Source: Dicaeum eximium
Taxonomy: Eukaryota; Chordata; Aves; Passeriformes; Dicaeidae
DNA: 64,000 nt
Direction of reading: 5' to 3'
Assembly (NCBI GenBank): GCA_013396995.1
Contig: VWZP01005270.1
Span: 1 to 64,000 of the forward strand
The number at the start of each line of letters is the position of its first letter. The first letter of the stretch is position 1. Made by a program: the position numbers and the translations under genes. Below, in pieces: positions 1-11,421 of this stretch. The notes under the pieces were generated by a model that had not been told where the DNA came from, did not search any database, and saw only the letters and a list, made by a program, of their open reading frames with translations.

Positions 1-262
1 CATTACCATCAAGCCCAGCACAACAGCTATATTACTCCGTGCCCCTCTACTGCAGACACTACGTATTAGGGACACTACTGGGGCTATTTCTGGATAAGAA
101 AATAAACCTAGGGACCACAGAGGTATTAAGACCTCAGAAAAGCCTAGGGGCGAGGAACACATGAGGATCCCCATCCCCAGAGACATGATGAATTCAAACA
201 ACATGGCTAATAACTGCTTTGTACAGGGTAATTGCAATCAAAATACAATCAAAACAGAGTTN
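1..262. other. Unassigned DNA left of an LTR fragment
   Basis: I see no gene or clear repeat here. It lies immediately 3' (in minus-strand sense) of the LTR fragment at 263-865, so it could be internal sequence of that retroelement, but no retroviral protein signature is visible. One ambiguous base (N) is at 262. Confidence 0.4.
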
Positions 263-865
263 AGAAAGCAAATCCACACGGCCCCTCCCCCCACCCAGTT
301 TGGGAAAAGATTTTCCTCAGAGAGTAGTCGAAAAAGACCCTGTTTACTTCACAGGCAAGCATTCCCCAGAACAAAACAAAATGAACAATACCCGATGACA
401 AAAACTGTGCTCTGAAGCGGTGACAAATTCAGAACAGTCTCTCCTGTGGATGGTGGCTGTTATCAATCCCTCTGGTGCTTGAAACGGCTGCCCAGGGTGG
501 GCCCCGGCGGGCCGCAGGGTGTGCAGGTCTCGGTACTTCCTCAGGTCTCCAGGCAGAGCAGGTTCGAACAGCTCCGAGAAAACGGATGGAAAAGCAGTCC
601 AGGGAAAACTCCTTTGTCTTAGCTAACTACACTAACTAAAAAGCAGAAGCTCCCCGTTCCACGTCGTCCGTGCCCAGGAAGCACAGCACACCCAAGGCCG
701 CGTGTGTGGGAGGGCAGGGCAGGGCAGTCTCTAATAGCAAACTTGTGTTGTTTCTTCTGCCCCCCCCCTCACTCTCTGACAGTCTTCAAGGCACAGAATA
801 CAACATCCAGCATAGACAGAACAGACGATTTGGGGATACAAGCATTATAAAGTCACCCCAGGACA
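263..865 (-). mobile_element. LTR fragment, TGTCC...GGACA family (copy 1)
   Basis: Read on the minus strand, this begins with TGTCCTGGGGTGACTTTATA, closely matching the start of the solo LTRs at 30,969 and 40,545. It continues with shared blocks: a CTGTGCCTTGAAG-like segment, a GCTTCTGCTTTT block, a GC-rich centre, and a GTAAACAGGGTCTTTT block. The terminal ...CCAGGACA end seen in the other two copies is missing or unrecognisable near 263, so the copy is partial. No TSD could be found. It is a non-coding LTR; the frames inside it are incidental. Confidence 0.7.
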
Positions 866-878
866 GTAGGATTCGTGA

Positions 879-1489
879 TGTGGTTCTTTTATTTGATTTC
901 AGAGTACAAAAGGTAAACAATACCAGGGACTCAACACAGCAAAAATGCACTTTATTGAGTGCTCATCAGCACTAGTATGTAATAGAGGGGAAAGAGAAAA
1001 GGAAAGTAAAGTATAGAAAGAAAAGGAGGAGTCAGGGGGATATAGCTACCAACGACCAAGTCCGCCCAGCCGTCCGTCGACGCAGAGTGCAGGCTCTTCT
1101 GTCTGTTGGGGAGATCTCGAAGTCAGTTAATTTAGAGAGTCTTTTTATAGTCCTTTGCAAGAGCAAGGGGCAACTGGCCAAGAGGTGGGGGACATCTGCA
1201 GGCATTGCGAGGCCCAGTGCTCAGGGGAGCTGGAACAGGACAGGTGTACGGTACAGTCCACTCCTTCTTCGCTTATGCAGCAAGGAGAGACGCAGCCCAC
1301 CGCGACCAGCACTCATTGTCTTCAGAAACCAGTTCCCAGGGCACACCTGCAGGAAATACTTAGTAAACATCCCACCTCAGCCAGGCCAGGATTCCTATGC
1401 AAAGTCCTTTTAAGATTTTAGGGTCTCAGTCTCTGTCTTTGGCGATGATCATGAGGCAAAAATGAGGGATTCTTGGACCGACTCTCACA
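879..1489 (-). mobile_element. Probable LTR (TGTGAGAGTCGG type), minus strand
   Basis: On the minus strand this has LTR architecture in the right order: a TGTGAGAGTCGG start at 1489, a TATA-like box (ACTATAAAAAG) near 1,139-1,150, and a polyadenylation signal (CTCAATAAAGTGC) near 945-960. It would end ...ACCACA at 879. The two ends are my inference from the TG...CA rule; no matching TSD is visible, so either boundary may be off. It abuts the LTR fragment at 263-865. No coding content. Confidence 0.55.
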
Positions 1490-3789
1490 GTTACCCAACT
1501 AGTTCAGGAGCAGATCATGTCCTTGCTCCTTCAGAAATTTGGCTACAAGTAATTAAGAAAAAACTCCTGAAATATCTTTATTGTGGCTTTATACTACACT
1601 TTTTGCTTGAAACACCTAGGTTTAGTGTCTGGATCCATAATTTTATTTTGAGAAACGTACAAAGGGTTGATGTATGGGGTTTGTTTGGTTTGGTTTGGTT
1701 TTCTTGGGCTTTTTAACTGATTTTCTTATGCATACAGTCTTTGGAAATGAAGAAGCACCTTTTTTTTTTTAACAGTTTTGTGTTACTGTGCTTTTATCCT
1801 GTCTCTTGTACAGGGTAAATAGCCTATTGTCAATAAACAATAGGCTATTTACCAAATGGCTGTAAGAGAAGCTGGCTTTTAAGACACCTGTGTTAGGATA
1901 AAATGCCAAGGGATTTATTGGTACATGTTTTCAGAATTGCAGTCATAAGAAATTCCTGTAAAGTGAATTTATTAAGTTGGACAGTGACCAATGAATGTGA
2001 CATATGCTGTGTAAAGGGAAATTTATTAGAAATTAATTCACATCCCATTTCTCAGCAATGGGCCAAATCTATTCGCTTATATAACCACATAGACTAAACT
2101 AAGACTAAAACTCAGTGCTCTTTTAAGTACTGATTTGCTGTTTGAAAATTAAATTAATGGCATCTGGCCAGACTGTAGGAAACCAACTTCGGTGAAATCT
2201 GCCTATCACTGCTGTCAGTGGATGCTTTGTAATACCTCTGTATGTGACTAAAACTTTTTTGTACTTTGTGGATGCCCTGGTCTGGTGAGATACGCATCCA
2301 TGAGAAGCAGTCCATGCACCAAACCAATGGCCTGTCACAGAAGTGAGGTTTGGACAGGAGAATGATCTGGGATCAGCCATACCTCCTAAACTTGTGTTTT
2401 GTCCATTAAAACAGAATTGCAATCTCTTGGAAATAGAGCAGATATTTCAGCGTGGGGTATTCACAGGACACAGCAACACAAGTCCCAAGTCTGCCTTCTG
2501 AGGAGTGCACAGTGCATGCAGTGCATGCTTTGCACTGACAGGGATTTTTAACTTTCAGTGTTCTACTGGGCAACAGGCACAAGCTGCAGAGTCACATGAC
2601 TGTTGCATTTCCTTTATTGTTATATTCAAGAGTAAGCAAAGAATTTTAGCCTGTGTCTCATTTGTCAGAGATCACAGGATTCATGTTTTTTAACCTTTCT
2701 ATGGATCACGAGATTTAGTTCACTTTGTAAGCTTACGATGGCTTTTTCACTCACAAGTTTATTTTCAGTTATAGTGACCTATGGCAATGCAAATCTCATT
2801 GTCTCTGTAGCTAATTTCTTTTGTTATTGTATATTTCCAGTGCAGACATAGGGTCTTGTCGCAAACCTTGTGTCTTGCACCTGTTCCTGGTGTGTAGAGG
2901 ATACATCAACATTTCTGGTACTTGGTTATTCAAAAAAACCCCCAACCAGTCCTGGAGTGGAAAGAGTAAATTGGCGAATTTGATTGGGAGACAGGTAAAC
3001 TGTCAAACAAATATGCAGGTTCTTAGGATGTAGAGTGTAGTTCAAGCAGTGGAGCCGTTATTCCAGCCACAGTGTTTTATTTACATTCCCATTATACTCC
3101 ATCAGTTAAAAGCTGAGCTTTAAAATTTTTTATCTTCACCATTGAGGTGAGACTCCAGGGTTGCACAAACATACTTTCATTGGGGAAATTACAGAAACAA
3201 CCAATAGATTATTTGAATGCTGTCTTTAAAACTACAAAGGACAGTTGTACTCTCAGTTTCTGTGTAGAAGCAGATCTCCAATATCAGCCCTTGGCTAACA
3301 AACTTTATCATTGTCTCTTTTCAAGACCAGACAGAATAGAGTTTTCTCAGGAAGGCGTTTGTGCAGAAGAGCAGCAGCTGCCTGGTTTGTGAGCTAAGTG
3401 AGCAGCACTGAAGCACAATTCTCTGTGTGGATCGGTTGGCACTTGCCACCAGGAAAGGACATACCCACTGCACTTGATGCTGGAAGAAACTAGTCAAGGG
3501 AATAAGGGCAAAGATTAGTGCTAGAAATGGTTTATTGAGGCTCATCTGTAATGTAGATCATTCCAGCTTATCTATTGAGATCCACCTAGAGTTGATAGGT
3601 TTTTGTTGTTGTATTGGAAATGCCACATTTTAGAAGTAATTTTATGATTGTGGGAAATGTAGTCACTCGGTAGATAGCTAAGAATTTTCTAAGATGCATT
3701 TCTACGCTCGTGATTATGTAGCGAGGTTTTTTACATAATTTTGTGAATCAGTATTTTAGCAAGCAAGAAATGTCTGCTGTTCAGGATTA
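1490..3789. other. Non-coding DNA, nothing assigned apart from the hairpin
   Basis: AT-rich sequence. The longest frame, 2123-2422 on the minus strand (99 codons), has no recognisable domain, no similarity I know of and no retroviral neighbours. I treat it as chance. Confidence 0.6.
1814..1853. repeat. Perfect 16-bp inverted repeat (hairpin)
   Basis: The arm 1814-1829 (GGTAAATAGCCTATTG) is the exact reverse complement of 1838-1853, separated by the 8-nt loop TCAATAAA. The stem stops there: flanking bases do not pair. There is no U-run suggesting a terminator and no longer imperfect stem typical of a pre-miRNA, so no function is assigned. Confidence 0.9.
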
Positions 3790-4792
3790 ATGCAGTCACC
3801 AACCTGACTACAAAAGCTCTCAAGCTGACATGTAGAGACTTGACCTGTTTTGGTGTCTTGAGCACCAGCCAGTGCTCTCTAGTGCTCTCCAGTGCTCTCC
3901 AGCTTTCAAGCAAATAAAAAATGGACTATGAGGACCTTGTTAAAAAAGACATAGCTGGTTGTGGAGGCTGGAGGGCCAACAGGGAAAGAGTCTGCAACAC
4001 TCCACTGAAGGGAAAACCCCTCAGGCCATAACCACCCTTTTTAAGGTGAGGAAAAGGGCTTGTCCCAATATGCCTTGCTGCAACATGCAGATTCAATGTA
4101 TCCCATTGGCCCTTACCCCTCACTCCACCCCTGTGCCCTCATCCCATTGGCTCTGGTGTTCTGCCCCGGCCCTCAAAATCCCTGCTTCCCCTGCCTGAGT
4201 GGGTCGTCAGCCTTGGATCTCTTTGGGGAAGAAGCTCAATAAAGGCTCTCTTTGGAACCCCACACGAAGACTCCGTCTCTCCTTCTGCATCACCTGGATC
4301 ACAGACTCAGCATGAGCACAGACGTGCCTGTGCCCCTGAGGTGTCTTTTTCAAGACACTTCTTCAGGAAGGTTGCGGCACTCTGAACAATGCCCGCCACA
4401 ACAGCTGGTTAATTGGGAAATTTTTCTACTGATTGCTTCTGCTGTTATGAAAAGTTTCTCATTAGTTGAAATGGTAAAAAGCATAGAAGAAATTCTGGAT
4501 AAATTGTTTTCTTGGGTATGTACCAGAACTTCCACAGATGAGGTAGGAGGAGCAAGAGTAATGATTCCAAAATTTACCTGTTGGAAAAGCCTTTGCTCTG
4601 TCTTACTCAGGCCGTCTGACAGTTTGGTGATGTGGTCTCACTGGATCTCACTCAGATCTCACTGGACCGTTACAAACCAACCTACTCATTCCAGGAGAGC
4701 ACTGGCTGGTGCTCAAGACAACAAAATAGGTAAAGTCTCTACATGTCAGCATGAGATCTTTTGCAGTCAGGTTGTTGGTGACTGCATTACTA
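3790..4792. repeat. Imperfect inverted repeat of about 95 bp enclosing a solo LTR
   Basis: The left arm (about 3790-3882) and right arm (about 4695-4792) are reverse complements of each other with scattered mismatches. Shared blocks include GCAGTCACCAAC, CTGACATGTAGAGACTT and TTGAGCACCAGCCAGTGCTC. The left arm ends in a short tandem of AGTGCTCTCC units. The 0.8-kb loop contains the solo LTR 3960-4403 plus unassigned sequence. This could be a foldback element or an inverted duplication; no transposase remnant or TSD was found. Confidence 0.7.
3960..4403 (+). mobile_element. Solo LTR, 444 bp, 6-bp TSD gctggt
   Basis: Starts TGTGGAGG and ends CCACAACA, flanked by an identical GCTGGT at 3954-3959 and 4404-4409. 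A 6-bp duplication fits a class II (ERVK-like) or related retrovirus. Two CCCATTGGC (CCAAT-type) boxes lie near 4,100 and 4,150, and AATAAA is at 4238-4243, in correct promoter order for the plus strand. No primer site or viral body is present, so it arose by LTR-LTR recombination. Frames inside it are incidental. Confidence 0.88.
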
Positions 4793-7700
4793 GTTTTGAT
4801 AACTTCTATAAAAAACAGCACTAACCAGGAGCTCAGGTTTTATTGTGCTGAACCAAACCAACCTGGAAACATCATTCCCTTCCATCTCCTCCAAAATCCC
4901 TTTTCTCTAAAGCTCTCCTTCAATTACTCCTAGTGTGAGCAAGAGCAATGAACTCAAGGGATTAGTCACTTGTGTGTTTGAATGCATTTTGGGGTTTTAT
5001 TCAGATTCCTACATGAGGGATCACTTTCCAATTCAGACATTGCTCTCAGCTCACAAGCGTGATGAAATTTGTAAAGGCTTCTGGGATTTATACCAGCAGA
5101 AAACCAGCTCATTTCCTTGTAATCTCCTAAAGTAAAGGTTAAAGCAAGGGAGAAAATCAAATTGTCACACTTCAGAAACAGTCATTGATTTGCAAATATG
5201 AGTATAGGACCCTGCTGATGAATATTGGTCTGGGTTTTTCTCTTCTGTGGTGTTTTTCCGTGTTTGGCTGTTCTATGTCCCATCAATGAGTGGTGTAGTT
5301 GCTCTGAAATCTGCATTGCTTTTTTCCAGTATGGTCAATAGTAATGCAGAAGTATTAGCTAGAAAATTGGTCTTTAAGTAGTAGTAGCAGAACTTGAAAA
5401 ATGCAGCATTTATGAACTCTCAGCAACATTTTATTTTACAAAACATTTACTATCTCGTTATTTGCAAATATCCTTATGCTTCTAGAAATAATAAAAGAAC
5501 AAGTGTCCCTAGATGCAATATTTACACAAACCTGATATTCTTGTCTTATATTCATATTTGCAAAATTTGTCAGCCGTGTGCTTTAAAAGTTGGGAAATAT
5601 TATTCAGATAAATTTACTGAAACCACATATGGAACTTTTTGTCTGTGAGAAACATCACACTATCAAATTGAGGTAAATTGCTAGTATCTAAGTACTATAT
5701 GATAATACTTCCCTAACTAATAGTGCACCTACTTTCTTAGACATAAGGTAACATTAGTTAGATCCTCTTTTATGCATGTTGAAACTTTGGCAGATGGGAA
5801 TTCTGTTGAGAAACAGCTTTTTCCCAAATTCCACTCATGTGATACTCACCAAGGTTACAGTTTTTCATATAGAAGAGGCTGAATTTAAGCATATTTCAAA
5901 GGAAATGACCCCATCACGTGGCAAGAAGGAGGTTCTGTTCCTCTGGAAAGAGGAAGCACAGGCTGGCTGTGGCACTGACCCAGGGAAGTGGTAACCATGT
6001 TGTGGGAAAACGTAGAACTGGTTAAGAACAGAGAGGAAAAATCAAATCACGATAATAATTACACTGATTCTATAGCTGAGCAATGCAAGATTGTTCTGAA
6101 AAATAAATTAAAATATATAATTAGGTGTAATATGAAAAAAATATGGTCTGGTATAGACAACACAGAAACCATAAGTTAGTAAAATGGACGAGCAGAATCT
6201 GAAAGAAAAATGTCATGAAAATTATCTAAAAGGCTGAGACAGGCAAGATTATTCTGCTTTTTCTGGTTTTCCTTACACAATGACATACAGATGTCTCTTC
6301 CATTTCTCATTTTCCAAATGGTCCCTCTTTCTGTGTTCTGTGTGCTGCTGAGAGGGATTTGCTGCTCCTTACATTACCTGTAGCTGGGAAAAAATGCGTT
6401 GGCTGGGCAGTTACTGGGTGGATTTAGTAAGTGTAGTAATTCAGTTAATTATCAAGGGACTTCGCTGGTATATGAGCTCACTGGTCATTGTCACTAGAAT
6501 TCCCAATCCCCTCCAAAAGAGAGGAAAGATGTCCTCCCTGATTTATGGCTATTTCTCACATTAAATGGATGCTCAAGCTGCAAGAGAGTGGTTCCTATTG
6601 TCCTGTAGAGTTAAAAAGCCATTTTCTTTTTATGATCTACTCTCCCTTTAGTTGCAAAGTGGGTATTAGTTTATCCTTAATGTCCCCACACTTCTGCATT
6701 CTAAATTCTTGTCATGTAGCTTTTTTCTAACAGCTTGAGGCTGAATGATCATAGGAAGGTAATCAGATGCCATTTTCAAGTTGTGACTTTATGTTCCAGA
6801 AGCAGCAAATGGCACCTTGATTCAGTTGTTGAGAGGAAGGCAGAGTAAAACTTCTGGGATTTATTAATTCATGTAGCTTTAAAGACACCTTTTAAATGAG
6901 TTCAGTTGTATTTCTGCTTCCTTCTGGCCAAGAATTATGGAATGCCTTTTCCAGGTTTGCCCCTGGCTCTGGGGCTGCACAGGAGCCGACTGGAGCTGTC
7001 TGTGTCCAGCTGGGGCAGCCCTGGCTGCCAGCTCTCTGCCACCCACACCAGTATGAATGTTACTTGACAAGATGAATAATCATTGGGATTTCAGAAATAT
7101 TAATGGTGGCCTGGCCTGCAGCTCAATCAGGCAGTGCCAGGCATGGCACAGTGGCAGGCACAGATGGGTGATGAGGCTTGGAGCACCTCCTGATCCTTGC
7201 AGAGTTTGTCCAAGGCCTGCATTCCCATTACCTCAGGATTTTTCTTGGACTGCAGTCTACCCTACTCATTCTTGGAAATCAAGTTAGATAAGTAGAATAT
7301 TTGACACATAAGTATGTAATGAAACTCCGAGTTTGGTTTGTGTGCTATATCTGGTAGTTCCAGCAGCACGGTGAGTGCCAGGGGAAGAGCGAGGGCTGAG
7401 CAGCAGCCAGCAGCAGCAGGCAGCTGCCAAGCTCATCTCTCCAGCCCAGGTGTCACCAGAGCTCCAGCTGATGCCATCCTGGCAGCAATTCAGAATGCAT
7501 CATCTGAAATTAACAGGAACATGAACTACTTCTGTCTAGTTTTCAAGTTAATGTTTATGCATGAATATGTTACAATCACACAAAAATAGTTTTCTGCCTT
7601 TGAGAAGCTCTAAAAGATGTGTAATCTATTTAAATTAGGGAAAGGAGTCACCAGAGAATGTAACAATTCTCAGAAAACAATCAGTATACTTTCCAGCATT

Positions 7701-8914
7701 GTGTTGACCTGAGTTTGGTGCCACATTATGCCCATATCAACCACAGGAACCCCCATATTGTCCATGAAATAAGCAAGTGATGAGATGGACATGTTCTGTG
7801 AAGTAACTGTGGTGAGGGAATAGGGATGCCTATGTCTGACAACATTCCTCATAGGTAATAACAGCTGCCAGAGTGAGAGAAACCAGTCTGGCTGCTGTGT
7901 GGCAGCTCAGCAACATTTGGAGTTGCAAACCCAGAAGATTAAAGATTGCTTTAGGAAAAAACAGAGCTTTGCTTTAGCCAGTGGCATCCTGAAGCAATAA
8001 CTGTTATTTGCAGGTGTAGTGAGTGAGGGTTGAGTGGCTTGCCTTATATTTTTTCCTGGTTTAGGAATATTAGTTATGGGTGTCCACAGAAGCTAATGGA
8101 TCTTGCAGAGATTAGCCTAAGGACAAAAATTTATTCCTCATGTTACGAAATCCAACTAAAATTTTGAAAGTGCATGAAAATACTATTGATAGCTATAAAA
8201 CAGGAAGAATAATGGAGTGGAGAAAGTTTTTCTGGATTTCAAGGACTGCTTAGTGGTTTTTCACTTAAAGTTAATTGGATTTCATGCTAAGACAGCATAG
8301 GGAGCCAAAGTTAGAAGTCAGGACACTGGCAAGGAACTTCTGTTCTCACTGGAATACAGAGTTAGGCATTTTTTACTTTATTTTGGCCCCTCCAACCTTT
8401 TATATCCTGGTTTGTCTTCATTTATAAATAATTTGCTGATAAAGATATCCAGGAGTTCATTCTATGAACAGCAAAATTGGTGCTTCTATTTCAGGGTAAC
8501 GTATCTGAGTGTTAGATTAAAAAGTTTCAGGTAGGATGGATGTTCAGGCAATGAAGTTAATGGCAATAGCCTGAGGTCTATTGCCTCAGGTTTTATTACA
8601 AGGTCTGTTCTATTTTCTGTCTATTCTCTAAAACTTACTTTGGAGGGTAATTTTGTAAGAAATATTCCATCTGGTTTAAATAGCTCACTAATTTAAGTTC
8701 ACAAGAATCTCTGTTCCTGTTCCTGTTTCTGTAAAAGGCCATGTAAAAGAAGAAGCAACACTGATTAGATCAAAAATTAAATGGACTATTTTTAAATAGG
8801 TTGGAGGTTTTTTTAGTGCAACAATGAGAAAAAGCTTAATGGCAAAGAGGTTTTCTAATAACTGTACAGTGTTGCGGTGTGTTTTTAATCCCAATAGTTT
8901 GTTCTATTTCCCCC
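4793..8914. other. Non-coding DNA, nothing assigned
   Basis: AT-rich sequence with no supported gene or repeat. Two GC-richer patches (about 6,940-7,040 and 7,130-7,490, rich in CAGC and CCAG words) stand out from the background but match nothing I recognise. Confidence 0.55.
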
Positions 8915-9218
8915 TGTGTTAGTAGTTCGGTCCTAGGTTGTGTCCTCCCACCTAGCTGTCTGTCTTGTCCTAGTCCTGCCCCTCTTCCCAGGTGTCCCTT
9001 GTTCCTTCTCCCCACAGCTGTAAATCCTTCTTCCTAAGTACCCTCATTGGTTTGGTCTCCCCTTGCACCTCCCCCATTTAAATGCCCCTGCACCCCTTTG
9101 CTCTGGGTCCCTGGTCCCTAAGCTTTGATGGAATAAAATCCTTGGCAACCATGCCAGAGACGTCTCCCTTGTCCTTGTTCCTGTTCTTGGTGCATAACCA
9201 TCTATATGTAGAGTTTCA
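8915..9218 (+). mobile_element. Solo LTR, 304 bp, 6-bp TSD tccccc
   Basis: Starts TGTGTTAGTAG and ends GAGTTTCA, flanked by TCCCCC at 8909-8914 and 9219-9224. A CTCATTGGTTTGG CCAAT-type box (about 9,044), a TTTAAAT TATA-like box (about 9,077) and AATAAA (9132-9137) follow in plus-strand promoter order. No internal viral sequence adjoins it. The C-rich TSD is simple enough that chance is a small possibility, but the ends and signals agree with it. Confidence 0.82.
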
Positions 9219-9224
9219 TCCCCC

Positions 9225-10921
9225 ACAGCTGTATCTTGGACTGCCCAGCTTTCTGAGAACAGCCCACTCTTGGCTTGGTGCTGAGAGGTAGCCGGGGAAA
9301 AAATCCAGCACTGCGTCAGTAAAGCATCACAGAAATTTCAAGTCTGGGCTTTAGGTTCTGTTTTGTTTGAAGTGGTTTGGAAGACGAAATTATTTCACAG
9401 GTATGAAACTGGCAAAACTGACTGATGAAGCACAAAGGTGTGGCAGTTTGCTGATAAATGACTGCTGGAGAGAAAGCCTAGGTTACTCTTATACCAGAAA
9501 TTCTCTACTCCTTTGCCCAACCAAATAGTCTCACACAGCTCTTAAATACACACTTCAGTCCTTTTCATCTGGGTAGAATCCAGCCCTTTATATCCTAAGT
9601 GTACAACTTTGCTTCAAGAAGAATTCTTAGTTTATTCTACTGAAACTAAATTAGTTCCTCTGTAAGGAGCAAGAATCACCTTGCAGACAACCTAAAAGAT
9701 GCGGTTTCATAGAATTCACATACCTCATACTCAAGGAAAACAATGCTGTTGTCAACTTTTTTTTCTGTTTTGAAAAAAACAGTGTCAAAGTGCCTTTTCT
9801 GTCAATTTAAGACCACCCAACCTATGGTCCAGTTTATGCTGGGACAAACTATGTACAAAAAATAATATTTAGAAATTTCTGCCTTTGTGTTGTTCTAAAA
9901 TTAATGAGGTCTCAAGTAATAGAATACTGTGTGTGAGTCTGTAGGAGGAAATCTTCAGCTCTCCAGTCAGATCCTACAGACGGAGAGAAAGTTCTGTGTG
10001 TCTGGAAGGAGGCTCAGTTGGAGCATTTTACACTGACTCTGAATCTGGTTTCGAATCCTTGCTTTCCTCTCTACCCCACAAGACTAATACCAAGACTGGC
10101 AGAGAGAGAAAAACAAAAACAATAAAACCCCACTACCTTCCAAACCCACAACCAAAAATGCAGAAAGCACCATCCCAGTTGTCTGCTTAGTGTGGCTTTC
10201 TTTCAAGTTTGCCTCAAAATTTAGGCTTTTTCAGACAAAATGGTGTGTCCACGGCAGAATGTTGTGGTCCACCTGATGGCATCTATTTGGAGGCTTGTCT
10301 GGGATTGTGCAAGTTTTATATGCTTGAAAGTTTTTAAAATCCAGGTCCTTTGGTTGCAAGATTGAGAGATATGACTTATAGCCACTAGAAATGTAGAGAG
10401 GCTTCTCAAAACCTTGCATTTTTATGTGTATGATTGTGAAAATCACACAGTGTGCTGAGCCCATGAGCCCTGTGTTTTCCCAGTTAAGAGTTAGATTTGC
10501 ATAAATGTGTATGGAATGGATTATCTGAGAATGAGTCTGGAAAAATTACATTCTGACATTTTAATCAGTTGTGACAGATTTTGTTAAAATTTCAGTTGAG
10601 AAATGTGTTATTTCTGTAATTTTTACCAATCTCCTTAATGGCTGAACGAGGTCTTACACTTTCAGAGAGAACCTGTGCTGAGGGTAAGTCTCGGTAGCAG
10701 AAATTCAGCCCAAAGTTCAGAGTTTTTCATGGCCAAATTATAAACTGCTCTACAATAAATTTCATTTTGAAAACGTGGATTCAGCCTTCGGTGGCACAGC
10801 ACTTTGCTTTCCCTGTTAATAACGTAGCGACCTATATGTGCAAAGTTTCTTAAAGTATTTCTTGAGGCAAGTTTTTTCTGCTCTGGGTAGGAAGGGATTT
10901 ATTATTTTATGCAACTCATTT
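9225..10921. other. Non-coding DNA, nothing assigned
   Basis: No gene, LTR or interspersed repeat recognised. Frames are short and lack domains. Confidence 0.55.
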
Positions 10922-10926
10922 GGCTC

Positions 10927-11416
10927 TGCGGCGGTCCTGGACTCGGGGAGTCGGCCACCGCCTTCCCTGCGGATGTCTCCGAGTAGGGTCGGCTAAGTGC
11001 ATCACCTTCGCCCTGACACGCTGCTGTGCTAGATGTAAAATCACTCCAACAAAAGACAAAGGGACGGTCTGTATGGGTTCCAACGGTTTTATTGCCGCGG
11101 AGGGTACAGGGACAGACAGTCAGGAATCTTGAGGGTACACAGGGTTTTAAAGGAAATGGGTAACCAGTGGGAACAGGGCAAAGGGGTGGAGAAAGGAGGG
11201 ACGAAGGTGGTTACAGCCATTGAGGGACAAGGGGAAAGGAGTGACAACAGAAGTAGCAAATCGGGAAACAAATGAAACAGAAACTCCTGGAACAGGGGAG
11301 GAGGAATGGGTGTGGACTAGACTGATGGACATGCCATCTCCACGGTGAGCTGGGAGGTGGCTTAAAGATTGGCATCCCAGGGTCGAACCATCTCCACATC
11401 CCCCGGGGATGCTACA
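10927..11416 (-). mobile_element. Solo LTR, 490 bp, 5-bp TSD ggctc
   Basis: On the minus strand it starts TGTAGCATCCCC (at 11416) and ends CCGCCGCA (at 10927). GGCTC flanks both sides (10922-10926 and 11417-11421). A TTTAAAACCC TATA-like box lies near 11,143-11,150 and AATAAA (minus) at 11088-11093, followed by a GC-rich U5. The 5-bp duplication separates it from the 6-bp elements in this window. Frames within it (for example 11147-11527) are incidental. Confidence 0.85.
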
Positions 11417-11421
11417 GGCTC

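Noticed and set aside
1508..1545. Fragment of the ERV1 LTR at 1.5 kb
   Set aside because: A shared CAGATCATG..CCTTGCTCC-like word with the ERV1 3' LTR was noted, but the similarity does not extend on either side.
2123..2422. 99-codon minus-strand frame
   Set aside because: No recognisable domain, no splice context and no neighbouring gene.
4252..4824. 190-codon plus-strand frame
   Set aside because: It begins inside the solo LTR and crosses its right boundary and TSD into unrelated DNA, so it cannot be a real gene.
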